A stretch of 64,000 nt of DNA from Nemania diffusa (lineage: Eukaryota; Ascomycota; Sordariomycetes; Xylariales; Xylariaceae). The notes under the pieces are model-generated. The model saw only the letters and a program-made list of their open reading frames with translations. It did no database searches and was not told where the DNA came from. The position numbers and the translations under genes are program-made. The stretch lies in contig JBBPUQ010000002.1 of assembly GCA_038501195.1 (NCBI GenBank), positions 4,727,001 through 4,791,000 of the forward strand, read 5' to 3'. Shown here piece by piece: positions 35,940 through 46,450 of this stretch. How positions within the stretch are numbered: position 1 is the stretch's first letter; every line of letters starts with the position of its first letter.

Positions 35940-36312
35940 TATTCGCCTTTCTTTTTTATTTGGAGCTGCTACTGCTATGGAGTACCGCTTGCTGGAGATC
36001 TGGATGTCACTGGCGCTCGCTTGAGGAAGCAATTGCTAACTGTGGTGTAGTGGGCGCACATCCGGCACCGTAAGGGAAGAGAGTTGCTCGACTTGAGATG
36101 TTGCATGCTAGTGCTGTATGCTTTGGGTGCCTATTTTTAGCGTCGATAGGTACTTCTAGTAACATATGATGCTTTCTACTGTCAACTCGCAAGCCACCTA
36201 AGGGGTTTGAGCTATCAATCCCACGGGGAGACACTCGCTGGCGTTCATTTGTCATGATAATATTATAGTACAAATACAGAGGCTATCCGGGCGAAGATGA
36301 CTATGAAGCCTA
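35940..36312. other. Short convergent intergenic region
   Basis: This 373-bp stretch separates the stop codons of riboflavin synthase and MUS81. No feature other than presumed 3' UTRs is visible. Confidence 0.5.
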
Positions 36313-38091
36313 TTAGACATTACCCCAGACTTCCGCAATCTTGTGGCTCACTGTCCTTGCGATTTTCTTCCTTCCAACTAGGTTCCCCATGTGTCTGAAA
36401 ACCAAGTCTTGTTTCCTTTTCTTCCCCTCTTCGCCGGTACCACACTTCTCGAATGCCTCTACGAATTCATGTGGGGTTTTCCATCTCTTCTGGATCTCGA
36501 GCGCCTTTTCACCGGTGACCTGCTTGGTACACATGAGCATCTTGAGATACACATCTCGTAATGTCATCATGTCCGACTTCGATGCTAGCGATGCGAACGC
36601 AGCGTAACTGATATAGTGTCCTGGAGTGGGTTGTTTCTCTCGTAGGTGTTCGAGTAATGGGAGGTAATTCTGGTACGTGAGTAAGTCCGTCGGGATCACG
36701 AAGAGAGGCTGGCTCTCATACTGTTTTTTCAGCAATACCGTCATCCTAGTTAGATAACGGATAGTATCGTCCATCTTCTGCGTCTTCTTCAGAAAGTAGC
36801 CGTTAACCACTTGAGTAGACGCAATGGCAGACTGGACAGCTTCTTCATACTTCTGGAAGCTCATGGAGTCCATGGCCATCTCCTCGACGATGTAAACCAC
36901 GTTCTTGACGCCGGATCGCTTGAGCCGGAACTTTTGTTCGTGAAACCGTCCATCTCTGATACTGCCTATCAAATCGTCTAATCGCTTTCTCTCGACGATC
37001 CAATCCAGCACGACCTCGTCACCTTCCGAGCCCGTGCAAGCAAGAAAATTGGGGTCATGGCATTTGGCTACCCATAACGCATCACCGAGCTCCAACGCTC
37101 GCATTATTGGTTTCACCCCTTTCTTTGTAAGCTCCTCTTGCATATAGTCACGGTCGGTCTTGGACCGTATCTCCCGCACGTCTAGTACAAGATGCACTGT
37201 GAATGTGCCTGGAGCAAGTCGAATCGGTCTGAAGGTTGGTAAAACTACTTCGGCTGACGTCGAGCACCCGTTTGCTACGACATTTGCGTAAGCTGACTGT
37301 GACGGTGGCTGCTCGATCTCTACTACTTCGACCGACGGTGATCTAGTCAGGGGCCTAGGTGGAGGATTCTCGGGCACCTCAGTCACCTCGGGCGCCTCTG
37401 GCTGCAATTCTCTTCTTTGCTGCGCTGCTAATTCAGCGGGAGTGAGATCTGCAGTCTTTTGTATTCGCCGTGCGACTTCCCATCCTTCATCTGACAGTGC
37501 GTATCTCCTGAGAGGTCGGCCTCGCTCGTAGACTAGGTCTTTCTCTAACAATGTCTTCATTGAGTTCCACGCTGTGTAGAATCTAGTAGGATCACTGGGT
37601 GCAGTGAATGAAGCATCACAATGAGGCTGCGCTGCTTCTATGAGCTGAGCCTTTGTCATCCCGACAGGCGCCTCTTCGCCTATTGTCGTGAGGCCGAGAA
37701 CCAGAGCGTATGCACCGGATCGCAGAGTCGGAACGTACGGCTTCTGTTTCCTCGGCTTCTTAGCTGGCCTCTGTTCCAAATCTTCGTCATCTTCATTTTC
37801 GTTGTTGAGGCCAGGAATACGCCATTGCCTCGGCCGCTTAGGCACGGGCAGGCCATTTTCCTGGCAGTGTTTCTGAAGCTTCTCGGTTAGACGATCGCAT
37901 AGCTTGGGTCCGAAGCCTTTAAGTTGTTGCAATTGTGATGGATGATTGAAAGTGATGGGGCATGCTTTCAGCGCGTTGTATGCATTCTTGTAGGTTATCA
38001 CACCCTTAGAGTTACGTTCTCGGGCCACATCAACCCATTCTTTCACCCATCCTAGAAGAAGTGGATTGGCGCACGTTTCTTCTGAGGCCAT
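36313..38091 (-). CDS. MUS81: Crossover junction endonuclease MUS81
   Basis: This is the catalytic subunit of the structure-specific nuclease (with EME1) that cuts stalled forks and recombination intermediates. It is a single intact exon of 592 aa. The N-terminal helix-hairpin-helix is near residues 54-72 (LQQLKGFGPKLCDRLTEKL). A winged-helix-like region follows, then a proline-rich acidic linker. The XPF-type nuclease core has LVLDVREIRSKTDRDY (about 300-315) and the ERKRLDDLIGSIRDGRFHEQ motif (about 367). The C terminus holds the second HhH. Both catalytic clusters are present. The gene is head-to-head with the phosphoacetylglucosamine mutase gene, with 1.1 kb between the starts. Confidence 0.95.
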   Translation of the reverse strand: MASEETCANPLLLGWVKEWVDVARERNSKGVITYKNAYNALKACPITFNHPSQLQQLKGFGPKLCDRLTEKLQKHCQENGLPVPKRPRQWRIPGLNNENEDDEDLEQRPAKKPRKQKPYVPTLRSGAYALVLGLTTIGEEAPVGMTKAQLIEAAQPHCDASFTAPSDPTRFYTAWNSMKTLLEKDLVYERGRPLRRYALSDEGWEVARRIQKTADLTPAELAAQQRRELQPEAPEVTEVPENPPPRPLTRSPSVEVVEIEQPPSQSAYANVVANGCSTSAEVVLPTFRPIRLAPGTFTVHLVLDVREIRSKTDRDYMQEELTKKGVKPIMRALELGDALWVAKCHDPNFLACTGSEGDEVVLDWIVERKRLDDLIGSIRDGRFHEQKFRLKRSGVKNVVYIVEEMAMDSMSFQKYEEAVQSAIASTQVVNGYFLKKTQKMDDTIRYLTRMTVLLKKQYESQPLFVIPTDLLTYQNYLPLLEHLREKQPTPGHYISYAAFASLASKSDMMTLRDVYLKMLMCTKQVTGEKALEIQKRWKTPHEFVEAFEKCGTGEEGKKRKQDLVFRHMGNLVGRKKIARTVSHKIAEVWGNV

Positions 38092-39211
38092 CCCGGGCCG
38101 ATTACGAGAAGCAACAGCTAGTAATAAGGCAAATAAAGCAAAATTAGTCGTGTGAGCTCAATATGCTACATTATTTCCACCACGGGAGTCGCGGGCTGCC
38201 AAAGGTCAGAAGCGAGTCTATCACTGAGAACTTAGAAGGGCGCGATTCAGTTCCAATAACGCGTCTCAACAAAGACGCACCAAGACGCCAGATCACGTGA
38301 TAATATGGACCCTGGTTTCTTCCCCACTTGTAGCTAGGTAGCCACGTCATAAGGCATAACCGAGGCGCTAAATACCTACCTCCTACATACATATGTACGC
38401 ACAGTGGGTACAGAATACGTACAGAATACCAATAAGGTTGCCTACGGTCCTACAGGGGTCCCTCTTGCTCGGTCGGTCATCAGTAGCTACTAGGGTAGGT
38501 AAGTACTTACATATCCTGGCGGGGTAACTTGGGGCAATGGCGAGGCGCTGCTTCTGGGGGCTTTCTATCTACCCAAAGCAAGAGGGGTAATCTGTAGCTA
38601 GTAGGTACCTCCGCGTAAAAAGAGGGAGAGAGACAGAGAGCGGGGCTGATAACCTGCTGATACCTACATAGGTAGTGGACTTTGAGCAAGTCCGATGGAC
38701 CCTGATCATACCTCCAGGTAGGTACGCAGTAGATCGTTCCTACTGTGATCAATATTTGGCTCAATTCGAATCCGTCCTCAAACAAAGTTCGAAATACCCC
38801 GTCCAACACTTCCTCAGCCTCGAATCTAGATCCTCCCTCTCGGCCCGCTCGCCATTCCTCGCGTTTCCTCCCGCTTCCTCGTGCGTTGTCCGTTGTCCGT
38901 TGTGCGTTGTGCATTCTGTGTTCTGTAAAACTGGTTACCTCCTCCATTCGCTTACCTCTTCTGACACACCAACAGCTCTCTTGTGCCACACACTTCACAC
39001 TTCCGCTCCATTGACCTACCTACCTGGGTAGCTGGGATTTTTGATAACCCGACTAAGGTGCAGATCTACCAACAAGAGTCATTGCACAACATTTGAGAGC
39101 TGTCTATCCCTCCATCTAACACCCTATTCTTCGTAGTAAGATCATCGTCGTTGTCATCGCTGCTGTCGATAGCCAACCAGCCTCGACGCCGCTCACCCAT
39201 TATTGCCCGAC
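38092..39211. other. Divergent promoter region of MUS81 and phosphoacetylglucosamine mutase
   Basis: No gene is supported. Several TACCTA/TAGGTA motifs occur (about 38330-38395, 38495-38510, 38605, 38665-38680, 38715 and 39015-39030). Long pyrimidine-rich runs at 38830-39000 probably mark the promoter and leader of the plus-strand gene. A GTTGTCCGTTGTGCGTTGTG-type short repeat is at about 38883-38915. Confidence 0.5.
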
Positions 39212-40834
39212 ATGGATACAGAAACCATTCTCGCAGCTTCCAAGAAGCACGACATCGTGCCAGGCAGAATCTACACATATGGCACCGCCGGCTTCCGCAT
39301 GAAAGCGGATCTCCTCGATGGCGTTACCTTCCGAGTCGGCTTGCTTGCTGCCTTGCGCAGTCGCAAGCTGAATGGACAGGCTATTGGTGTGATGATCACT
39401 GCTAGCCACAACCCGGCCGTCGATAACGGTGTCAAGATTGTCGATCCCCAAGGAGACATGCTGGAGCAAGAATGGGAAGCATACGCTACCAACCTGGTCA
39501 ACGCTCCAACCCACGAGGAGCTTGTTGACTACTTCTTCAAGCTTGCCGACGGTCTGAAGGTCGACCTCTTGGCATCTGGCAAGGTCATTGCTGGCAGAGA
39601 TACTCGGCCCTCGGGTATTACCCTTGCCACTGCCCTCGCTCACTCGCTCGCCGCTACCAACACAACCTACGTCGACTATAAGATCCTGACTACACCACAG
39701 CTTCACTACTTGACTCGCTGCATCAACACCGCCGGCACTCCGGGCGCCTATGGAGAAGTCAGCGAGGCAGGCTATTACGAAAAGCTTACACAGGCTTTTT
39801 ACCGTGCTTTACGCGGTCGTCGGATCTCAGGAGGCTTGACTGTCGATTGTGCCAATGGTGTTGGTGGCCCCAAGCTGAATGAGCTTCTCAAGCGCCATGA
39901 TTCCCAGAAGTCAGGCTTGAAGGTCAAGGTTGTCAACGACGATGTGCTCCGGTCAGAGATTCTGAATCTTGACTGCGGTGCGGACTTTGTAAAAACGAGG
40001 CAGCGGTCACCACTTAGCCCCAAACCAGCACCCGGTGACCGGTGGTGCTCGCTCGATGGCGACGCAGATCGCCTCATATACTACTGGATCGATCCAGATA
40101 CAGGCTTTTTCATGCTGGATGGCGATCGCATTGCGACACTTGCCGCTTCATTCATAGCGGACCTCGCGAGAAGCGCCGGCCTTAACGGCCAGTTGAGGAT
40201 TGGAGTTATTCAGACTGCCTATGCCAACGGTGCTAGCACAAAATACATTGAACAGCACCTACAGCTTCCCGTTGTCTGCACGGCCACTGGCGTCAAGCAT
40301 CTTCACCATGCTGCATGCTCATTCGATATTGGCGTTTACTTCGAAGCGAATGGCCATGGAACTGTTCTTTTCTCGTCGACTGCAATCCAGACATTCAAGA
40401 CAAAAGAACCTCAATCTCCGGCCCAAAAGGATGCTCTAGATACCCTTAGCGCCCTCGCGGATCTCATCAACCAGACTGTCGGAGATGCCATCTCAGATAT
40501 GCTCATGGTCGAGGTTATCTTAGCTCACAAAGGATGGAGCATGAAGGATTGGGCTTTAACTTACCAAGACCTTCCGAACAGGCTCGTTCGTGTTGAGGTT
40601 GGCAACAAGGATCTCTTCCACACTACTGATGCAGAACGAAAGCTCAGCCATCCAGTCGGTTGCCAGGATGAGATTGACAGGGAGGTGAAGAAATACACCA
40701 ATGCTCGTTCCTTTGCGCGTGCTAGTGGCACTGAAAATGCTTGCCGCGTATATGCTGAGGCGGCAACGAGGTCAGAGGCGGATGAGCTCGCCACCAAAGT
40801 TGCTGTGATAGTGCAGCAATATGGTATATACTAA
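39212..40834 (+). CDS. PCM1: Phosphoacetylglucosamine mutase (PCM1/AGM1)
   Basis: The enzyme converts N-acetylglucosamine-6-phosphate to the 1-phosphate on the way to UDP-GlcNAc, the precursor for chitin, N-glycans and GPI anchors. It is one intact exon of 540 aa. The start is the ATG at 39212. Conserved loops of the hexosephosphate mutase family are the phosphoserine loop ITASHNP (Ser about 65), the Mg-binding loop LDGDADR (about 280), the sugar-binding loop EANGHGTV, and the phosphate-binding loop RASGTENACRVYAEA near the C terminus. AGM1-specific spacing and length support this over phosphoglucomutase. The gene has no introns. Confidence 0.95.
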   Translation: MDTETILAASKKHDIVPGRIYTYGTAGFRMKADLLDGVTFRVGLLAALRSRKLNGQAIGVMITASHNPAVDNGVKIVDPQGDMLEQEWEAYATNLVNAPTHEELVDYFFKLADGLKVDLLASGKVIAGRDTRPSGITLATALAHSLAATNTTYVDYKILTTPQLHYLTRCINTAGTPGAYGEVSEAGYYEKLTQAFYRALRGRRISGGLTVDCANGVGGPKLNELLKRHDSQKSGLKVKVVNDDVLRSEILNLDCGADFVKTRQRSPLSPKPAPGDRWCSLDGDADRLIYYWIDPDTGFFMLDGDRIATLAASFIADLARSAGLNGQLRIGVIQTAYANGASTKYIEQHLQLPVVCTATGVKHLHHAACSFDIGVYFEANGHGTVLFSSTAIQTFKTKEPQSPAQKDALDTLSALADLINQTVGDAISDMLMVEVILAHKGWSMKDWALTYQDLPNRLVRVEVGNKDLFHTTDAERKLSHPVGCQDEIDREVKKYTNARSFARASGTENACRVYAEAATRSEADELATKVAVIVQQYGIY

Positions 40835-43127
40835 ACAGTCTTGGGAACTAGGAGAAGTGAGAAGGTAGGAAAGGACAAAAAATGGTGACAGTAACGAGTT
40901 ATGATTGTGAAAAGTTCATTTGAATTAATGGCGATTTAGCCATTTGCCTAGAGCCGAGAGCCGAGAGCCAGGAGCTAAGGAGCCGGTTAGTTTCTAGTAC
41001 ATAAAAACAAAGAAGATGCGCTTTTTCTTCTTGGTTTTAACTTTGGAAGGTTTTGTTTCAACACCTAGTAATACGAATGCCACATCAAAATCGCAGTTCG
41101 AAAGCCTAAATTGGTAGTTGAAGCTGTTATGTACTAGAGGGACACACATGGTGTAATACGACCTTATGCTAGCATTGTCTATTTCTGTCTAAACGTTCAA
41201 AACTCATGATAATTGTATAGAATATATCGAGCAGCTCTAATAAATGATCTGATGATGTATATGATTACCGTCGATGAGTACATATACTTTTGACTAATTC
41301 TGTGATAGTGTGCATAATCAGGCATTGAGATGGATCCGGAGCAGGTAGCTATCATCGCCGACACACAGCATGAACCGGAAAGATGGTACCTACGAGTCTA
41401 CAGATTTGGTATAGGTAGGTAGACACCTTTGCTTGCTACTTTTTAACTGCCAACGCCGTCAAAGTAAACACCAGTCGCATAGTGGTTGACTATCCGGCAT
41501 GTCAATAAACCAGAAGTTAGGGAGCCTCTGTGTCCGCCTCAGACTAGCAAGACATTCCCGCTTATAAACTCATAAGTTCTTTGTTAATACCTCGAAGGCA
41601 TCTTGTTTTCTTAATAGCTTCATATCGCCGCCTGATCGGGACGCCAAGTTCACAGCACTGCAGGAGTAAAGACAGTGTGTCCAACGGTGACGGTGAGTCG
41701 GTTGATAGACGTCCGTAAATACCGATGAGTGACATATTCCTTGAAAGTATACCGGTTCAAGGTGTGGCAGGATGCAATGCGCAACATTCGGGGCACGAGT
41801 TATCTCATTACGCATATAAGCAAGTCTTTCTACCTCTATTGTGTTGTCGGGCGAGCTAGATAGTGCATTCATATGCCCCTTATTTCATTCGCATGCAACA
41901 AAAGACAAGGCGGATGAGATTGAGAAGAGTCTCGAGAACAACTAAGTATATGAATATAGGGAAAAGATTCTAATTTAAAAAGAGACAGTGAGGCCGGAGT
42001 TGTGATATAAGCTACCTATAGGGGGGAACCTAGTTTTAGGACACGCTGGAACTTGTGTGTTTTCTACGTCGCCCTGTCGGATTTTCGGTTATTCTGTTAC
42101 ATGCATGATATAATAGCGTTGTAATAACTGCATAACAAGTTTTTATTGCTATGTCGAAACTGTTACTTTGCTTCAGTTACACCTGTTGTTTTTTAAAAAC
42201 TAAGTTAAAAAGATCTTTTTGTTTATATTACGACATTATTGTAACATTTTGTTTTCTTGTAATACTGCGTACGATATAACAGCGTATATGTCGAAAAGAC
42301 TGGAACTGAAGTGGACTAGCTAGCAGTTTGTTGGGCTAGCCCTTCAGTATAGGAATAAAAATACAGCTAATATCGCTGTCAACAGCGTGTCCTAAAAACG
42401 GGTTCCCCTCTATAGGTAGGTTTAAGTTATGCTGATACTGTGGCATTTGACACTCGCCCGGGTGTGGTCAAGAGAGGGTCGGGGTTGATGTAGTCGCCTC
42501 CGTCTCCGACCACAGTGCTAGTACGACTACTCCAAGAGTCGCAGGTTGCGAGGATATATCTACCTCCCAGTTGATGGGCCTTATTGTATTCATCGTGATG
42601 TATTCTCGGCTCGATGGTAGGGCTACGTATTTGGCCATCTCCCACTTGAAGATCCATGATCTCATGACTATCGAGATATTCGGAATAGACCTTGAAGTAG
42701 GAGAATAGTGGCCCATCGCCTCATCTGGTATCGTTTTCATGCGCGCAATGGACCGGAGGAAGTGTTATATCGTAGCATAAAACATCGATCTCGCGTCGCA
42801 TACCTTTGACATTCATAAGTCCTCAATAATGTGACTAAAGATAGGGAGTATAATAGTTTCTGGTGAACTATGAGCAGCACAGTTGTGCTGACATAGCTTG
42901 ATTGAATGGTCGACTCACCTGGGCTCGGACATCACAGTCGAAGGTAGTGTCACTACATTATTTATCTGAAAGTAACTTGTTTGCCGTTAAGTATACTAGC
43001 TCTTAGAGCGCTATTATGATTTACGGACACCTCGTGATGTGTGCAATAGATTTCGAATAGTACATTCATACGGTACTTATCTTGTATACTACTCCCAGTA
43101 CATCTGGCAAAACAAGAAAGGGGACCG
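40835..43127. other. Intergenic region with a MITE and a possible coding relic
   Basis: The stretch between the mutase gene and the MFS gene contains the TA-flanked element at 42015-42416, listed separately. Short GAGCCGAGAGCC-type repeats sit near 40950-40980. On the minus strand between about 42840 and 42427, the frame reads like protein (YFKVYSEYLDSHEIMDLQVG and onward) but is broken by a TGA near 42715. It may be a gene relic of unknown kind. No other gene is supported. Confidence 0.45.
42015..42416. mobile_element. MITE-like non-autonomous DNA transposon, copy 1
   Basis: The 402-bp element starts with CCTATAGGGGGGAACC and ends with the near-perfect inverted complement (right end read inward: CCTATAGAGGGGAACC). 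The inverted repeat continues to about 35 bp, including TTTTAGGACACGCTG on both sides with few mismatches. A TA dinucleotide flanks each end (42013-42014 and 42417-42418), as expected for insertion by a Tc1/mariner-type transposase. There is no transposase ORF. A second diverged copy lies at 50920-51322 in the same orientation. Confidence 0.85.
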
Positions 43128-45258
43128 TTACTCACGCCCAATAGGCTCAACAGTAGCCTCAACTTTCTCTGTCATCAACTCCTTCACACCCTTAAGCAGC
43201 GCTACAGCGACGATAGCAAGGACCACGAAAGGGATAATGCTTGACCACGCAAGTCGGTAGGCATAGGCGTATTGCCAATGACTCTCTTTAACAGCAGCCG
43301 CCCAAATCGTGGCATTGGCACCTATTACAGTATCCGAGCCAGCTTCACCAGCCTCAAATGCCTGCAGAAGCGAAGCAACACTCCCTTCAGGAAGGCCAGC
43401 ATCTACGGCAGCTTTCGATACAGCAGGAGCATAGTGGCTATTGAGACGACCGTTAATGATAGCATCTAAGACAGCACTTCCGAAGGCGCCTCCTATCGCC
43501 CTTGCTGAAAATGCAAGGCCCGTAGCGGTAGATAGAAACTCGTGGGGGGCGGTGAACTGCACACAGGCGACTAGGAGAGTGAGAGGTCCTGACTGCCCGA
43601 TTCCAGCGAGGGCACCGAGCCCAATTTGAGCAGAGTTCCAGGATGGTGTGATATTCGCGTAGGATATTGTACTTGATCACTTATCAGCTTGTTTCTTCAC
43701 GTCCAGAAAGTGATTTTAGACTTACACCACAAGGAAAATGATGAAAGTAAAAAGTAGAGGGCTCTGCAAGTCCTTATACCTCGTAGCATACCACGTAACA
43801 GGTACAGAACTGAACAGGATCAGAAGCTGATAGCTGAGCTGCCGAATTGCGATTTTCCAAGCATCTATCTCAAAGCCGAGCTGCAATATAATTTGTGGCA
43901 CGACTGAGTTGACGGCACTATAAAAAATCCACCCCTCAACCGCAAAAGCGAAGACTGCGTACACGAAATTGGCGTTCTGTCGAAAGAAGACGTGGGCTAC
44001 TAGACCGTCGGATCTTCCCTTCCACTCTAAAACATAATCAGTCAGTTTTTTTATAAATATGACCTAGTCAATGACTACTTAGACAATGCGTAGAGCACTT
44101 ACCATAGCCTGCAAATCCCACTAACAGGACTAGCCCTAGACTTAACGGCACGGCGACGTGGGCGTTAGACCAAGCATAAGCGCCGCCTGCCCAATCAAGC
44201 GCAAGTAATAAGAGAGTCGCACTGCTGATAAACAATATCGAGCCGATAGGGTCACAGGCCCAGATATAGTCGCTTATTGACATCTTCGGTCTGCTCTGCT
44301 TTGGCGGACGGTAGAACAGCAGTAAACCTAGCGACGTGATACCATGGAAGGCGGCCTGAATCCAGAAGATGTATCGCCAACCCCCGGTGCTCACATTAGT
44401 CACGGCGCCAGCCCCGAGTGCGCCAATCCTACATAACCATTGGTTAGCTACTGCGAGCTTAAGGCAAGAGGGACGGTCGGGATATTATGGTTTCTACATA
44501 CAGACCACCAATAGAACCCCCCACGAACGCAAACCCATTCGCGAGCGCGCGAAATTTCAAGGGCAGGATCTCAGAGGGAATGGCCTGTACGATAGAGATG
44601 GTAGAAAGTGTGGTTCCTATTAACACGCCCCCGCCGATTAACACAGACATCGACTGTGCTGTGGCCGACACTACAGCTCCTACAAACGCAATAAGTGGTG
44701 GGATGGCTGCGAGGTACTTTCTATCTAGCACGTCTGAAAGCCGGCCAACGATGGGAGAGAGAACGCTTTGGATCAAGAGGGGTCCCTGACGACTGTTTAT
44801 TAGTGTTGCCGACCTGGGTGTAGGCTATAGTGTCGGTTGAAGAAGCGAGAAGGAAAAGCCCAGGGAAGAGAAAGGGGAGAAACATACTTGTATGATCCAT
44901 CCGGCTAGCGACGCGTCGCCTAGATCTCGAATAATGAATGCAATTACGGATCCAGCTGCCACGACGACGAAGACCTGGGCCGTGATACTACATAGGGGTA
45001 AGAAAAGTTTCCCAACCTCAGGGTAAGATCAGCTAACTCACGCAAAGCAAGTTATAAAAACCACAAGCTATAAACTGGTTAGTAAGTGAGTGTCTAATGT
45101 CTGTTTCGAGCGGATGACTATACCCATGACCTCCAGCTCAACTGGATGTGATACGTGTCTTCGACAGTTTCCTGTTCGATTGCTACAACGACTAGATCCT
45201 CATCTTCTGCCTTTTCAGGGGTTACCTGTGGCACGCGCTTCTCTACGTCGTTGGCCAT
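43128..45258 (-). CDS. MFS efflux transporter, TRI12 type (DHA2-like, 14 segments)
   Basis: This is a proton-coupled drug or secondary-metabolite exporter of the fungal TRI12 family, probably in the plasma membrane. Seven exons are inferred on the minus strand: 45258-45124, 45067-45042, 44987-44888, 44785-44502, 44428-44103, 44026-43726 and 43671-43128, giving 571 aa. Family landmarks are the soluble acidic N terminus, the RLSDVLDRKY loop (the MFS motif between the second and third helices), GTTLSTISIVQAIPSEILP, and GGWRYIFWIQ. Membrane segments recur throughout. No biosynthetic genes are adjacent, so the exported substrate cannot be inferred. The stop codon lies within a perfect-looking donor (GTGAGT at about 43127-43132), so an extra terminal exon is possible. 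Several introns are 54-102 bp. Confidence 0.85.
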
Positions 45259-45849
45259 TGCTTGTCTGAACAAGTTTGGAGTGGGAAGCTCATGCGATTA
45301 TGCAACTGGTTGAATTTCAGAGTTTCGCGAATGTAACTTCGCTACCAGGAGTCAGGAGTCAGGGATAAGGTCCAGCTATATGAGTGCTTACCGAGGGTCT
45401 AGACTCCAACCGCTCCCCCAAGCGACTAAAAGAGAGGAGTCGGTGTGCAGCATCATATGCGGGGAACCCAGGCACGGCAGTTCGTGAGCTTCACTAAAAG
45501 AAGGGGGAAGGATACGTATAACAGGCATCTTATGCGGGGGAAATGAAAGTGGAGGACGGATCGATACCAGACTTGGTATTAGCTCTCTGGGCTGAACGAA
45601 CTACAAGCCATGCCAACCGCTTCTAAACCGAATTGAATCAGACGATTAATAATATTAGCCACCTTGAAATGACTTGAGCTTATATATTGTCTCTCTAGCT
45701 AAACCCCATATAATCTAGCTAAAGTCGAAGCAAGTCGAAGAACATCTATCACGATTAAAGTCTAGTAATATCTCGATAAAGTAGTCTAAGTTAGCATCCA
45801 TGCGTGTCTCCTAGAATACGGACAACTATACCCTGACATTCGTGACGCG

Positions 45850-46450
45850 GTATAATCAGTTTCTCCTCATGTACTCCTCATACTGCACCACCTCGTTCAT
45901 CTGTCTTGGGTCATGCTGTATGATGTCTAACAGGACACTCCGCTTCATCAGCCCATGTGATATTCTAAGAAATTGACTTAAGCTAACAGACACGCTAGCC
46001 ACCTCATAGACAACTGGCTCAAGCTGAGCAAGTTCCATTATAGTATGGATAGAGTTCATCGGCTCCTCTAAAGACCTGTTTAATTATTGAAAAGATGTCA
46101 GTAAGTTTGTCTCAATAGTCGGAACTAGCGACCTCAAGTGCAGAATACAACATAGTTGACGTTAAGGGCCACTTGTCTTGCTAACCCCGCCACCAAAATA
46201 AGGTGCTATTCAGAAATTAGAGAAGAACACGATATTCTTATCGACTAAGATGGTGTGAAGCTTGATCTTCGAATACAATTTAGGCGGTGATGACCTAATT
46301 TAAAGGTTTAGATTGTCATACGTGTTGAATAGCTCATATGACCTTGTCATGATCATCCAAAACACAATGGCGGCCCTTTCCAAAGAATTTATTAACCTAC
46401 ATTATGAAGCTAGCACTCTCACTGGGTCTATATCGACTCCAAATTAGAAA
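45850..46450 (-). pseudogene. Decayed coding relic of unknown family
   Basis: On the minus strand, several stretches read like protein but are separated by stops. One is near 46385-46300 (WMIMTRSYELFNTYDNLNL). One is near 46185-46125 (LVAGLARQVALNVNYVVFCT). The last is an open terminal segment 46059-45856 (MNSIHTIMELAQLEPVVYEV onward, ending EEYMRRN) preceded by an acceptor-like AAACAG. The fragments lie in one direction and in a plausible order, so this looks like a gene ruined by point mutations. I do not recognise the family. It sits upstream of the MFS gene in the same orientation. Confidence 0.35.

Noticed and set aside
35328..36032. 234-codon minus-strand frame and a 151-codon +1 frame over riboflavin synthase
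   Set aside because: GC-driven shadows with Arg/Ala-rich low-complexity products. The sense frame has both lumazine-binding domains.
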